Part shown: positions 1 through 7,957 of the stretch, in pieces | Layout of the letters: each line of letters starts with the position of its first letter | Numbering within the stretch: position 1 is the first letter of the stretch | Source of the DNA: Thalassospira profundimaris | GTDB taxonomy: Bacteria > Pseudomonadota > Alphaproteobacteria > Rhodospirillales > Thalassospiraceae | Direction: 5' to 3' | Length of the DNA: 64,000 nt | Assembly: GCF_003326755.1 (NCBI RefSeq) | Contig: NZ_JPWH01000001.1 | Location: 428,227-492,226 of the forward strand | The notes under the pieces: model-generated | Database searches by the model: none | Told to the model about the DNA's origin: nothing | What the model saw: the letters and a program-made list of their open reading frames with translations, nothing else | Made by a program: the position numbers and the translations under genes

Positions 1-405
1 GTCATTGTTGCCTTCAAGTTCGGCAGCCTGGGCGGTTAACAGGCGGGTCAGCGTGTCATCCTCCAGATATTTATCGACCGCACGGGTATGTTTCAGCGCC
101 TGGCGGACATCGCCCGATGCCAGTTCCAACAGCCCCATTGTCAGGGCCTGCTGGCCCTTTTTACGGCGACGGCTGCCCAGCATGCGCCCCACCCAGCCCG
201 GTGACCGTGAAATCACAAACCAGATGCGCCAGAGCACCACCAGCACAAAAACCAGCGCCAGCACGGCCAGCAAGACCATGCCAATCGAGCCATCAAAGCG
301 ATAGCCCAGCCAAATCACGGTCATGGTGCCGGGGTTATTGGCAAACCAGACCGCCCCTGTCACCAGGGCGGCGGTGATCAGAACAAAGATAACCAGACGG
401 ATCAT
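1..405 (-). CDS. hemY: HemY N-terminal domain protein (partial, C-terminus outside window)
   Basis: Only the first 135 codons lie in the window. The protein begins MIRLVIFVLITAALV and has two hydrophobic segments, roughly residues 1-22 and 40-60, separated by a short stretch containing NNPGTMTV. This is the arrangement of the HemY N-terminal domain (COG3898), an inner-membrane protein whose missing C-terminal part normally carries TPR repeats. It is not the unrelated protoporphyrinogen oxidase that is also called HemY. Its ATG overlaps the stop of the upstream mitofilin-like gene by an ATGA, so it is translationally coupled as the last visible gene of hemC-hemD-mitofilin-hemY. The exact role of this HemY in heme synthesis is unknown. 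Confidence 0.85.
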   Translation of the reverse strand, partial: MIRLVIFVLITAALVTGAVWFANNPGTMTVIWLGYRFDGSIGMVLLAVLALVFVLVVLWRIWFVISRSPGWVGRMLGSRRRKKGQQALTMGLLELASGDVRQALKHTRAVDKYLEDDTLTRLLTAQAAELEGNND

Positions 406-2102
406 TGGGCGGCCTCCGATCCGGTGGGGGTGTTGATCACTTGGTTGCCGGTTTTGTCTTCCTGCCCGGTCAGAAGGCCAATCGCGTGCGTGCTGAGCAC
501 ATCAATGGCTTCATTAATGGTCTGGCGGGCACGCGCCTTTTCCAGCCAAGGTTCAAGGGCGGTTTTGGTGTTCTGGCCTTCCACCCCTTCAAGCGCGGAA
601 ATGGCCTTTGCCAGATTATCTGCTGCCAGGGCCTGTTCGGCTGTCACCAGTCGGCCATCAAGCGTGTCCTGGCCTACTGCATCGACCCGGCGAATGGGGA
701 ACAGTTTTTTCAAATTCGCCACGGTTGACTCCCAAATCCCGCCAGAATGATCATCGCTGGCGGCTTTAACCGCCTCGTCCGCCGCAACCGGGAAGGATTG
801 CCGCAATTGTTCAATGCGTGGGGCGCCTTCAGCGGCAAGCGGTTTGAGCTTTGCGATCTGTTCCTGAACGACGGTATCATCCGACCCGCTGCGATTAAGC
901 TGGTTCAGGGCAATTTCAAACGGGCCGCCGCGTTGTGCGGCATCACGCAGCAGGGCAACGCCAATGCCAATCGCCTGGCCGCGTCCGGCAATGCGCAGGC
1001 CTTCGGTTGCCTTGAGTTCCTGTTCAACAGTTGCCATGCGCGCGCTTAGGTCGCGCATTTCCGTGGCAACCCCGGAAAGTTCGGATTGCACCCGGGCGAC
1101 TTCATCAATCGGGGCGGTGCGGGTTTCAAGTTCCCCCAGGCGGCGGGCGACAGAATCGTTTAACTGCCCGCCACGTTCCTGATCCAGGCGTTCGCGCAGG
1201 GCATTGATGGTCCCTTCAAGATGGGACAGGCGCGATGTCAGGTCGGTTGCAACAACAACATTCCGGGCCTGCGTATCAGCGGTATTTTCGCGATCGGCGC
1301 TGTTTGTGCTTGCCGGTGCGGTCGCATCTGCAGGTGCCGTTTCATCCGTTGCGGCCTCGCCGCTGTTGATGTCGGTGTTATCGCCATCGTCGGGCTTGTT
1401 GGCCGTGTCGGATGCCATACTGTCAGAATTGCTGGTACTGTCCGCTGTCTCGCTGTTTGCCGTGTTTGACGCGGCGGTATCATCTGCTGGTGTCTGCGAC
1501 ATTTCGGCGGTGTTTTGCTGCCCTTCCGGGGCCAGGGCATCGACCGTGCCTTGCGGTAAAATATTGGTCAGGGTCGGTTCGGCCTGTTTCCACCACATGG
1601 CCCGGCTGGCCCAGCCCAGCGCCAGGACGATCCCGATAATAATTACCGCCCAGACGACCACCATGATGGCGGGTTTACCCGTTTTTTTGCCCTGCGGGGT
1701 GCCTTTGCCCGGAGGAGGCGTTTTATCGCCGGGCTTTGCGCTGCCAGACGGTGCGGTGCTTGCCGATGAATTCCCGCCGGACGCAGATGCGGTGGATTTT
1801 GCCCCGCCTGTGCTGCTGGTGCTGCTTTTGCTGCTGGCGGTGGAAGAGCTTTCGGGTTTTGCCGACGTGGTGGCCCCTGTCGGGCTGGATGGGGCCGCAG
1901 AACCGGTTGCCGGTTTTGTGCTCGCATCCTGTGATGAAGATGCCGATTGGCCAGCACTGGCATTGCCTTTGCTGTCGATCGAGATCGTATCCTGCCCCTT
2001 GGAGGGCGTCGCGGAAGTGTTGGTTCTTGGCGTTTCTGGTTTTTTCACGGTCGGACCATTGCAGTTTGCGGTTGTTCCGATACGCCCACTGGCGCAGGAC
2101 AT
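402..2102 (-). CDS. Mitofilin/IMMP-like inner-membrane protein of heme operon (COG4223)
   Basis: 566 residues. The N-terminal ~145 residues are low complexity, rich in Ser, Thr, Ala, Pro and Lys. A single transmembrane helix follows (about 147-170, beginning IMVVVWAVIIIGIVLAL), then an acidic Ser/Thr/Asp-rich linker to about 280, then a predicted coiled coil (about 285-370, SRLSHLEGTINALRERL) and a helical C-terminal domain. This is the architecture of alphaproteobacterial COG4223, distantly related to mitochondrial mitofilin/Mic60. The ATG used here directly follows the hemD stop with no clear ribosome binding site. A GTG at codon 19, before KKPETPRTN, is an alternative start. Placement between hemD and hemY is typical of the class; a role in membrane organisation is inference. 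Confidence 0.8.
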   Translation of the reverse strand: MSCASGRIGTTANCNGPTVKKPETPRTNTSATPSKGQDTISIDSKGNASAGQSASSSQDASTKPATGSAAPSSPTGATTSAKPESSSTASSKSSTSSTGGAKSTASASGGNSSASTAPSGSAKPGDKTPPPGKGTPQGKKTGKPAIMVVVWAVIIIGIVLALGWASRAMWWKQAEPTLTNILPQGTVDALAPEGQQNTAEMSQTPADDTAASNTANSETADSTSNSDSMASDTANKPDDGDNTDINSGEAATDETAPADATAPASTNSADRENTADTQARNVVVATDLTSRLSHLEGTINALRERLDQERGGQLNDSVARRLGELETRTAPIDEVARVQSELSGVATEMRDLSARMATVEQELKATEGLRIAGRGQAIGIGVALLRDAAQRGGPFEIALNQLNRSGSDDTVVQEQIAKLKPLAAEGAPRIEQLRQSFPVAADEAVKAASDDHSGGIWESTVANLKKLFPIRRVDAVGQDTLDGRLVTAEQALAADNLAKAISALEGVEGQNTKTALEPWLEKARARQTINEAIDVLSTHAIGLLTGQEDKTGNQVINTPTGSEAAQ

Positions 2103-2834
2103 TCAGATAATAACGGTATCGAGTTCCAAAAGCAGACTTTCCTGTGTCGGCTGGGCCGCGACCACGATCTTGCGCCATTTAAGGCAGGCAAGGCGGTCTT
2201 TGACGGCGGGGCTGAGACACAAGGCAGTCACATTTGTCAGGGCCCCTTTCGTATGATGGCTTTCCATCAGCTTAACAAAGGTTTCAGCCGTGCGGGGAGA
2301 GAAAAATAACACCGCATGGATGGTTCCGCCAAGCAGACCCTCACGCACCGGTTGGGGCAGGCTGGTTGCAGCGTGGGCCTCGTAAAGCGTTTGGCGGTTT
2401 ATCACGTAACCTTTTGCGGCCAGCATTGTTCCCAGATCCCCCGCGACTTTGCGCGCCGCAGGATGATAAAGCACCCCGTCATCGGGCGAGATTTGACGGG
2501 TGATCAGCCCTGCCAGGTCGTGAATGTCGCCATTGGCACTGTAAACCGTTTCAAAACCCGCCGCACGGGCCGTGGTGGCCGTCGCATCGCCTACGGCCAG
2601 AACCGGCAAGTCCCGTTGTGAACTGTGGCGTGTAAAGGCGCGCACACCATTGGCGGAGGTAAAGATAAGGGCCTGCACACCATCAAGGTTGATCGTGGGC
2701 TGGTCGGCGGGCAGGGGCGGGAAAGCGATGGACAGCATGGGGGCGTGGCAAACGTCATAACCACGCTGCTTCAGGAGAGTATCCAGATCACCGGAATCGG
2801 TTTCCGGCCGGGTATTCAAGATCGTTTTCCCCAT
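2103..2834 (-). CDS. hemD: Uroporphyrinogen-III synthase
   Basis: 243 residues from the ATG at 2834, which has an AGGATGAGG ribosome binding site; upstream in-frame starts have none. HemD closes hydroxymethylbilane to uroporphyrinogen III with inversion of ring D. The sequence opens MGKTILNTRPETDSGDLDTLL, matching the LxTRP start of the family, and has the conserved IFTSANGVRAF stretch near residue 80 and VLFFSPRTAETF near residue 185. HemD diverges strongly between species, so position directly after hemC is important supporting evidence. Length is normal for the family. Confidence 0.9.
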   Translation of the reverse strand: MGKTILNTRPETDSGDLDTLLKQRGYDVCHAPMLSIAFPPLPADQPTINLDGVQALIFTSANGVRAFTRHSSQRDLPVLAVGDATATTARAAGFETVYSANGDIHDLAGLITRQISPDDGVLYHPAARKVAGDLGTMLAAKGYVINRQTLYEAHAATSLPQPVREGLLGGTIHAVLFFSPRTAETFVKLMESHHTKGALTNVTALCLSPAVKDRLACLKWRKIVVAAQPTQESLLLELDTVII

Positions 2835-2906
2835 GATTGCCTCATCCTGTTTGGGAACCATTCCGCGACGGGCGGAATGGTTCTGCAAGATCGTGTCCTT
2901 GATATG

Positions 2907-3851
2907 TCAGGCCAGAATGAAATCAGGCCCGCCGCGTTCCTTAAGTTCGTTCCCGGCATCGGTGCCAATACGGTCCGCCCCGGCAATATCCGGGTTTTCA
3001 AGGGTGCGTTCGGCGTCGAGCCATTCGCTGCCATCCGGTCGCACAATGGTGACGCGCAGGCGCATGGTGCCGTTTTCATCAATTTCAGCCAGAGCGGCGA
3101 TGGGCGTTTTGCACGAGCCATCGAGCGCACGCAATGCGGCCCGTTCGGCGGTAATGCGCAAATCGGTTTCATGGCAATGCAGCGACGACAGCCAGTTGGC
3201 AACTTTTTCATCCCCCGCACGAATGGCAAGGCCCAGTGCACCCTGTCCGACGGCGGGCAGCATGTCATCTTCGGAAATAACATGGGTGGCAATTTCCGGG
3301 GTGCCCAGGCGGTTTAACCCGGCCATTGCCAGCAGGGTGGCATCGGCCTGGCCTTCCTCCAGCTTGCGCAGGCGGGTTTGCACATTGCCACGAAAGGTTT
3401 CGACTTTCAGGTGCGGGTATTTGTGCAAAACCATTGCCTGGCGGCGCAGCGATGCGGTGCCGACGATGGCACCTGCGGGCATGTCGGCAAAGCTTTTATA
3501 TTTGGTGGAAATAAAGGCATCGCGCACATCTTCACGTGGCATGATGACGGGCATGGCAATGCCATCGGGCAGAATGGTCGGCACATCCTTGATGCAGTGA
3601 ACGGCAACGTCGATCTCGCCCTTGAGCTGGGCCTCGTCGATTTCCTTGGTAAACAGGCCCTTGCCGCCAATTTCCGACAGGGCACGGTCTGTCACACGGT
3701 CGGCGGTTGTGGAAATGACAACAACTTCGATGTCGCCTTCCGCCGAAATTTCGGGGTTAGCCTTTGCCAGCAGGTCGCGCACTTCATAGGCCTGTGCCAG
3801 TGCGAGCGGGGAGCCACGGGTGCCGATGCGAAGTTTTACGGTATCAGTCAT
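2907..3851 (-). CDS. hemC: Hydroxymethylbilane synthase (porphobilinogen deaminase)
   Basis: 314 residues. The enzyme polymerises four porphobilinogens into hydroxymethylbilane. The N-terminus carries LRIGTRGSPLALAQ, followed by GKGLFTKE, TASLRRQA and FRGNVQTRL, all typical of the family. The dipyrromethane cofactor would be bound to Cys247 in DGSCKTPIAA. The usual HSLKDVPT motif appears as HCIKDVPT (residues 85-92). It is the first gene of the minus-strand heme operon. The region to the divergent tsaD (3852-4136) must hold both promoters, but none could be called with confidence. Confidence 0.96.
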   Translation of the reverse strand: MTDTVKLRIGTRGSPLALAQAYEVRDLLAKANPEISAEGDIEVVVISTTADRVTDRALSEIGGKGLFTKEIDEAQLKGEIDVAVHCIKDVPTILPDGIAMPVIMPREDVRDAFISTKYKSFADMPAGAIVGTASLRRQAMVLHKYPHLKVETFRGNVQTRLRKLEEGQADATLLAMAGLNRLGTPEIATHVISEDDMLPAVGQGALGLAIRAGDEKVANWLSSLHCHETDLRITAERAALRALDGSCKTPIAALAEIDENGTMRLRVTIVRPDGSEWLDAERTLENPDIAGADRIGTDAGNELKERGGPDFILA

Positions 3852-4136
3852 GGTGCCGGTTATTCATCCGAATTCAGGGGTTAAACAGGGTTTGTAAGCT
3901 ATCGCTACGTTATTGTTGATGACTTTCGTTTATGACATGCCTGCACCCTAGACTGCGACACAGGTCCCTGCATAGGTCCAATATGACCCATGATGCGGAT
4001 AAATGGCCGCCATGTTGCCGTGATGATCAGCAAACAATCAGCAAAGGGTGGCAAGGCGTGTTAGTTTGGGCTACATCATCGCCATCAGGCCTGCCTTGAT
4101 CGGGCGCAAACCAGTGATAGCCGGAAATCAAATTCC
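3852..4136. other. Divergent intergenic region hemC/tsaD
   Basis: 285 bp between divergently transcribed hemC and tsaD. No convincing gene, hairpin terminator or clear sigma-70 promoter was recognised, although both operons should start here. A weak GGAAAT lies about 14 bases before the tsaD ATG. Confidence 0.5.
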
Positions 4137-5195
4137 ATGAATGTTCTTGGTATTGAAACCAGTTGTGATGAAACGGCCGCCGCCGTTGTAAATGATAAAC
4201 GCGAAATTCTGTCCAATCGCGTTTTGACCCAACTGGAAGACCATCGCCCCTATGGCGGGGTGGTTCCCGAAATTGCCGCAAGGGCACATCTGGAACATAT
4301 CGACCGCCTGGTGGCCGAGGCAATGGATGATGCCGGGCTGGAATTTGACGATCTTGACGCCATTGCCTGCACGGGCGGGCCGGGCCTGATTGGCGGGGTG
4401 ATGGTCGGCACCATGACGGCAAAATCCATTGCCTTTGCCACGGGCAAACCCTTTTTGGCGGTGAACCATCTGGAAGGCCACGCCTTGACCGTGCGCCTGA
4501 CCGATGATGTTGCCTTTCCCTATTTGCTGTTGCTGGTATCAGGCGGGCATTGCCAGGTTTTGATTGTCGAAGGGGTGGGAAAATACCGCCGCATTGGCAC
4601 CACCATTGACGATGCGGTGGGCGAGGCCTTTGATAAAACCGCCAAGATGCTGGGTCTTGGTTATCCCGGCGGGCCAGCCCTGGAAAAAATGGCTAAAAAC
4701 GGCGATCCGCTACGCTTTCGCCTGCCGCGTCCATTACGCGGGCGTGAAGGGTGCGATTTTTCGTTTTCCGGGTTAAAAACGGCGGTGCGGGTGCATCTGG
4801 ATGGTTTTCCCGTGCCCCAGCGCACGGACGCGGTCAAGGCGGACCTTGCTGCCTCCTTTCAGCGTGCGGTGGGCGAAACCCTGATAGACCGGACCAAAAA
4901 CGCGATTTACCAGTTCATGCGGGAATATCCTGAGGGCAAAACGCTGGTTCTGGCGGGCGGGGTTGCGGCCAACACATATTTGCGTACCCGCTTGACCGAA
5001 CTGACCGACAAGGCAGGCATGCAGCTTGTGGCACCCCCCCTGCCGCTGTGTACCGATAACGCTGCCATGATCGCCTGGGCCGGGCTTGAACGGTTTCGTC
5101 TGGGCCAGGAAGACCCGCTGGATTTTAAACCCCGTCCGCGCTGGCCGCTGGACCCGGAAGCTCCGAAACGCCCCGGTGCGGGTGTGAAGGCATGA
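4137..5195 (+). CDS. tsaD: tRNA t6A37 threonylcarbamoyltransferase subunit TsaD
   Basis: 352 residues, an ASKHA-fold protein that transfers threonylcarbamoyl from TC-AMP to A37 of ANN-decoding tRNAs, together with TsaB and TsaE. The start is [13 protein letters not shown], the family hallmark. Metal-binding His111 and His115 sit in [12 protein letters not shown] is at 135-138, GYPGGP follows, and CTDNAAMI supplies the last metal ligand, Asp307. The C-terminus has a Pro-rich tail. Its partner tsaE is at 28751 in this window; tsaB is not present. It heads a plus-strand run tsaD-gpsA-YciI-EVE-Rieske with short gaps. Confidence 0.97.
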   Translation: MNVLGIETSCDETAAAVVNDKREILSNRVLTQLEDHRPYGGVVPEIAARAHLEHIDRLVAEAMDDAGLEFDDLDAIACTGGPGLIGGVMVGTMTAKSIAFATGKPFLAVNHLEGHALTVRLTDDVAFPYLLLLVSGGHCQVLIVEGVGKYRRIGTTIDDAVGEAFDKTAKMLGLGYPGGPALEKMAKNGDPLRFRLPRPLRGREGCDFSFSGLKTAVRVHLDGFPVPQRTDAVKADLAASFQRAVGETLIDRTKNAIYQFMREYPEGKTLVLAGGVAANTYLRTRLTELTDKAGMQLVAPPLPLCTDNAAMIAWAGLERFRLGQEDPLDFKPRPRWPLDPEAPKRPGAGVKA

Positions 5196-5232
5196 AGACG
5201 TAATTTCTTAGCTACAGGGACATTTCAGGGCG

Positions 5233-6243
5233 ATGGAAACAACCGGCATGGCGGAAAAACGTATCGGAATTGTGGGTGGGGGTGCCTGGGGCACGGCGCT
5301 GGCGATACAGGCCGTGCGCGCCGGGGCGCAGGCAAATATGCTGTTGCGCGATGCCGACCTTGCCGCACGCATGAATCAAAACCGCGAAAATGATTTGTAT
5401 TTGCCCGGTATTCCTTTGCCAGCCGGGTTAAACGCCACCCTCAATGCCGATGATGTTTTGCAGGCCGATGCGGTTTTGCTGGTCACACCAGCACAGTTTC
5501 TGCGTGATTCCCTTGCCGCAATTGCCGGGAAGTGGCAGCGCGATGTGCCCGCCATTATTTGCGCCAAGGGCATTGAAAAACACAGCGGTGCCCTGATGGA
5601 AAATGTGGTGCGCGATGTATTGGGCGATGTGCCCGTCGCGGTGCTATCGGGCCCGACATTTGCCCAGGAAGTGGCCGCAGGGCTGCCCGCCGCGTTGACA
5701 CTCGCCTGCCGCGATCGCGAGATGGGCAAAAACCTTGTCGAAATGATCGGCACGTCTGCCTTTCGCCCCTATTACAGTTCCGATGTAACCGGGGTGGAAG
5801 TGGCCGGGGCGATTAAAAACGTGCTGGCGATTGCCAGTGGCGTGGTGGCAGGCATGAAGCTGGGCGATAATGCGCGTGCAGCTCTTGTAACCCGGGGCCT
5901 TGCCGAAATGTCGCGCCTTGCCATCGCAATGGGTGGACGGGCGGAAACCCTGATGGGCCTGGCCGGGCTGGGCGATTTGATGCTGACCTGCACCGGTACG
6001 CTGTCGCGCAATTACACATTCGGTGTGGCACTGGGGCAGGGGCAAAGTACGTCCGATATTTTGTCATCCCGGCGCAGTGTCACCGAAGGGGTGCATACGG
6101 CGGCATCGGTGACGGCGGTGGCGGAAAAATACGGTGTGGAAATGCCGATTTGCACGGCGGTAAACCAGGTGGCAAACCATCATGCGCCCCTGCGCGAAAC
6201 GCTTGATACCCTGCTAAATCGCCCGTTTCGCGACGAACATTAA
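5233..6243 (+). CDS. gpsA: Glycerol-3-phosphate dehydrogenase [NAD(P)+]
   Basis: 336 residues. It reduces dihydroxyacetone phosphate to sn-glycerol 3-phosphate for phospholipid synthesis. The N-terminal Rossmann motif IGIVGGGAWGTALA (11-24), the SGPTFAQEV motif (139-147) and the catalytic Lys195 in GAIKNVLAIASG are all present. A second ATG five codons downstream (5248) is an alternative start, closer to the Rossmann strand. It lies 37 bp after tsaD, the common alphaproteobacterial tsaD-gpsA arrangement. Confidence 0.96.
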   Translation: METTGMAEKRIGIVGGGAWGTALAIQAVRAGAQANMLLRDADLAARMNQNRENDLYLPGIPLPAGLNATLNADDVLQADAVLLVTPAQFLRDSLAAIAGKWQRDVPAIICAKGIEKHSGALMENVVRDVLGDVPVAVLSGPTFAQEVAAGLPAALTLACRDREMGKNLVEMIGTSAFRPYYSSDVTGVEVAGAIKNVLAIASGVVAGMKLGDNARAALVTRGLAEMSRLAIAMGGRAETLMGLAGLGDLMLTCTGTLSRNYTFGVALGQGQSTSDILSSRRSVTEGVHTAASVTAVAEKYGVEMPICTAVNQVANHHAPLRETLDTLLNRPFRDEH

Positions 6244-6323
6244 CCTACGGTCTTGAGCCATGCCGGGCATTCTGTCACTTTGGCGGTATCTTGTTCTCAA
6301 TCCTATTAAATGCAGGAAAATCC

Positions 6324-6602
6324 ATGCTGTTTTACATCCGTTGTGTTGATAAGCCCGGCCATCTTCATGTCCGTAAAGCCAACCGTGATGCCCATCTGGC
6401 TTATATCAAAGACGGTTATGCCGATAAAATTGTTGCCGCCGGGCCGACCCTGGATCCTGATCTTGAAGGCATGAACGGATCGGTTTTCATTATCGAGCTG
6501 GAAGATATGGCCGCTGCCGAAGCCCTGACGGCAAATGACCCCTATGCCAAGGCAGGCCTGTTTGAATCGGTGGTGATTCGGCCGTTTAAAAAGGTTTTCT
6601 GA
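6324..6602 (+). CDS. YciI family protein
   Basis: 92 residues from the ATG at 6324, preceded by CAGGAAAA at good spacing; the longer in-frame reading would start at a rare codon without a ribosome binding site. It is a ferredoxin-like small protein of the YciI family (PF03795). The conserved parts are RDAHLAYIKD, DKIVAAGPTLD, and a C-terminal NDPYAKAGLFESVVIRPFKKVF. The family's activity is mostly unknown and has been suggested to be hydrolase-like. It sits between gpsA and the EVE gene, a neighbourhood often seen in alphaproteobacteria. Confidence 0.9.
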   Translation: MLFYIRCVDKPGHLHVRKANRDAHLAYIKDGYADKIVAAGPTLDPDLEGMNGSVFIIELEDMAAAEALTANDPYAKAGLFESVVIRPFKKVF

Positions 6603-6605
6603 TCA

Positions 6606-7019
6606 ATGGCGTACTGGCTGATCAAAACGGAACCGTCAAGCTGGTCATGGGACGACCAGGTGGCGAAGGATGTTGAGGGTTGGGACGGGGTGCGCAATTA
6701 TCAGGCGGCGAATAATCTGCGGGCGATGAAAACCGGCGATCAGGCGTTTTTCTATCATTCGGTGAAAGAAAAAAGCATCGTTGGCATTGTCGAAATTGTG
6801 CGTGAAGCCTATCCGGACCCAAGCGATGCCAAGGGCAAATTCGTGCAGGTGGATGTCAAAACCGTCAAACCACTTGCCCGGCCCGTGACGCTGGATGCCA
6901 TCAAGGCGGACCCGCAATTTTCCGATTTGGCCTTGCTAAAACAATCGCGCCTGTCGGTTTTGCCGATTGATGATGCGTCCTGGAAGGCGATTTGCGAGAT
7001 GGGTGGTGTGACACCATGA
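6606..7019 (+). CDS. EVE domain protein (Thy28/THYN1-like)
   Basis: 137 residues covering a single EVE domain (PUA-like fold), which binds modified bases in RNA or DNA. Typical elements are MAYWLIKTEPSSWSWDD at the start, GWDGVRNYQAANNLRAMKTGDQAFFYHS, and IVGIVEIVREAYPDP. The 3 bp gap from the YciI gene and the ATGA overlap with the Rieske gene indicate one transcript. The substrate is not known for this stand-alone type. Confidence 0.93.
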   Translation: MAYWLIKTEPSSWSWDDQVAKDVEGWDGVRNYQAANNLRAMKTGDQAFFYHSVKEKSIVGIVEIVREAYPDPSDAKGKFVQVDVKTVKPLARPVTLDAIKADPQFSDLALLKQSRLSVLPIDDASWKAICEMGGVTP

Positions 7020-7363
7020 ACCGCCTTGCCCCCGAAGGAACCATTTTATGTGCGTTAAGCGACCTTGATGCCACAGGAGCCAAGGGCCTGTTTGTGGGAG
7101 AAGGGGAGGCACGGCGGAATATTTTTGTCGTGCGCGATGGCGATGCCGTGTTTGGCTATGTCAATAGCTGCCCGCATATCGGTGTCCCGCTGGAATTTGA
7201 ACCCGATGAATTCATCAGCGAATTTGGCGGTGAAATTTTGTGTTCCACTCACGGTGCCCGCTTTCGCATTGAAGACGGCTATTGTGTGTCGGGACCGTGC
7301 AGTGGGGATGCGCTGGAGCCGGTGGCTGTGCGCGTTCAGGGTGATGACGTGGTTTTGGCCTAA
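7016..7363 (+). CDS. Rieske [2Fe-2S] ferredoxin-like protein
   Basis: 115 residues from the ATG at 7016, which overlaps the stop of the EVE gene. Both Rieske motifs are intact: Cys52-Pro-His54 (SCPHIG) and Cys76-Ser-Thr-His79 (CSTHGARF), the usual two-Cys two-His ligation of a [2Fe-2S] cluster. There is no signal peptide or membrane segment, so it should be a soluble electron carrier or a small assembly protein. Its redox partner is not evident from the neighbours. Confidence 0.92.
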   Translation: MNRLAPEGTILCALSDLDATGAKGLFVGEGEARRNIFVVRDGDAVFGYVNSCPHIGVPLEFEPDEFISEFGGEILCSTHGARFRIEDGYCVSGPCSGDALEPVAVRVQGDDVVLA

Positions 7364-7404
7364 CTGTATTTGGGCTTGTCCTTCCAGCTAATTGCAAAAT
7401 TAAA

Positions 7405-7443
7405 AAATGGCGCGGCCTGTTTCATTCAGGCCGCGCCATTTTT
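7405..7443 (+). terminator. Rho-independent terminator after the tsaD-Rieske run
   Basis: A perfect 15-bp stem (7405-7419 pairing with 7427-7441) with a 7-base loop. The stem core is GGCGCGGCCTG and the 3' arm ends in a short T run. It closes the plus-strand operon. Confidence 0.9.
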
Positions 7444-7957
7444 GTGAATGAACGAAATGCGTTCCCCCCCCCATCTGAAGTTCTGTGGGTTTGAGATTTT
7501 TATTTTTAGATATTTAATTTGAAATTCTTCAATCAGGAGGGTTTTTATTTGAAAATTTAATTTCTGTAATAATTTTAAATACTAGTCTTAAGTATGCGTT
7601 GTCTCTCCTCAAAAATAGGCTTTCCTGCTCTTGCTGACAGGATTTAAGTGATTGTTTTTAATTGTTTTTGGGGGATTTTTATTTTTCTTTTGAAGTTGGG
7701 ATTATTTTCTTGATTTGTTCGTTTTCTGGAAATAAGTGATTAAACCTATCTGGGGGGAATTGGGTTTCACGTGTGATTTATCAATGGCTGTAATGCCTTG
7801 TGATATAGTGATGCGGATAAGCTGAACGGTTTCTTCTGCGCACGAATCAACTTTTATCCTGCACATTTTGTGTTGCGGGCAGGGTGTTTATTTGTGTCGT
7901 CGGAGTGAAAATTTAATTTCTCCCGCGCGGGTTTAAAATATTCAAACGGGGATCGGA
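7444..7957. other. AT-rich non-coding region upstream of autotransporter
   Basis: About 510 bp, conspicuously AT-rich compared with its neighbours and without a credible gene. It contains a run of nine C (7464-7472) and two copies of GAAAATTTAATTTC, at 7551-7564 and 7907-7920, the second about 40 bp before the autotransporter start. The motif is close to palindromic and could be an operator. No sigma-70 promoter was called with confidence. Confidence 0.55.

Noticed and set aside
1204-2256. 350-codon plus-strand frame opposite the mitofilin-like gene
   Set aside because: Antisense to the low-complexity N-terminus; Ala/Val/Leu rich by codon mirror, no signal or family.
7464-7472. C9 tract as a phase-variation switch for the autotransporter
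   Set aside because: It is about 490 bp upstream of the start and close to the previous operon's terminator, too far for a typical promoter-spacing switch.
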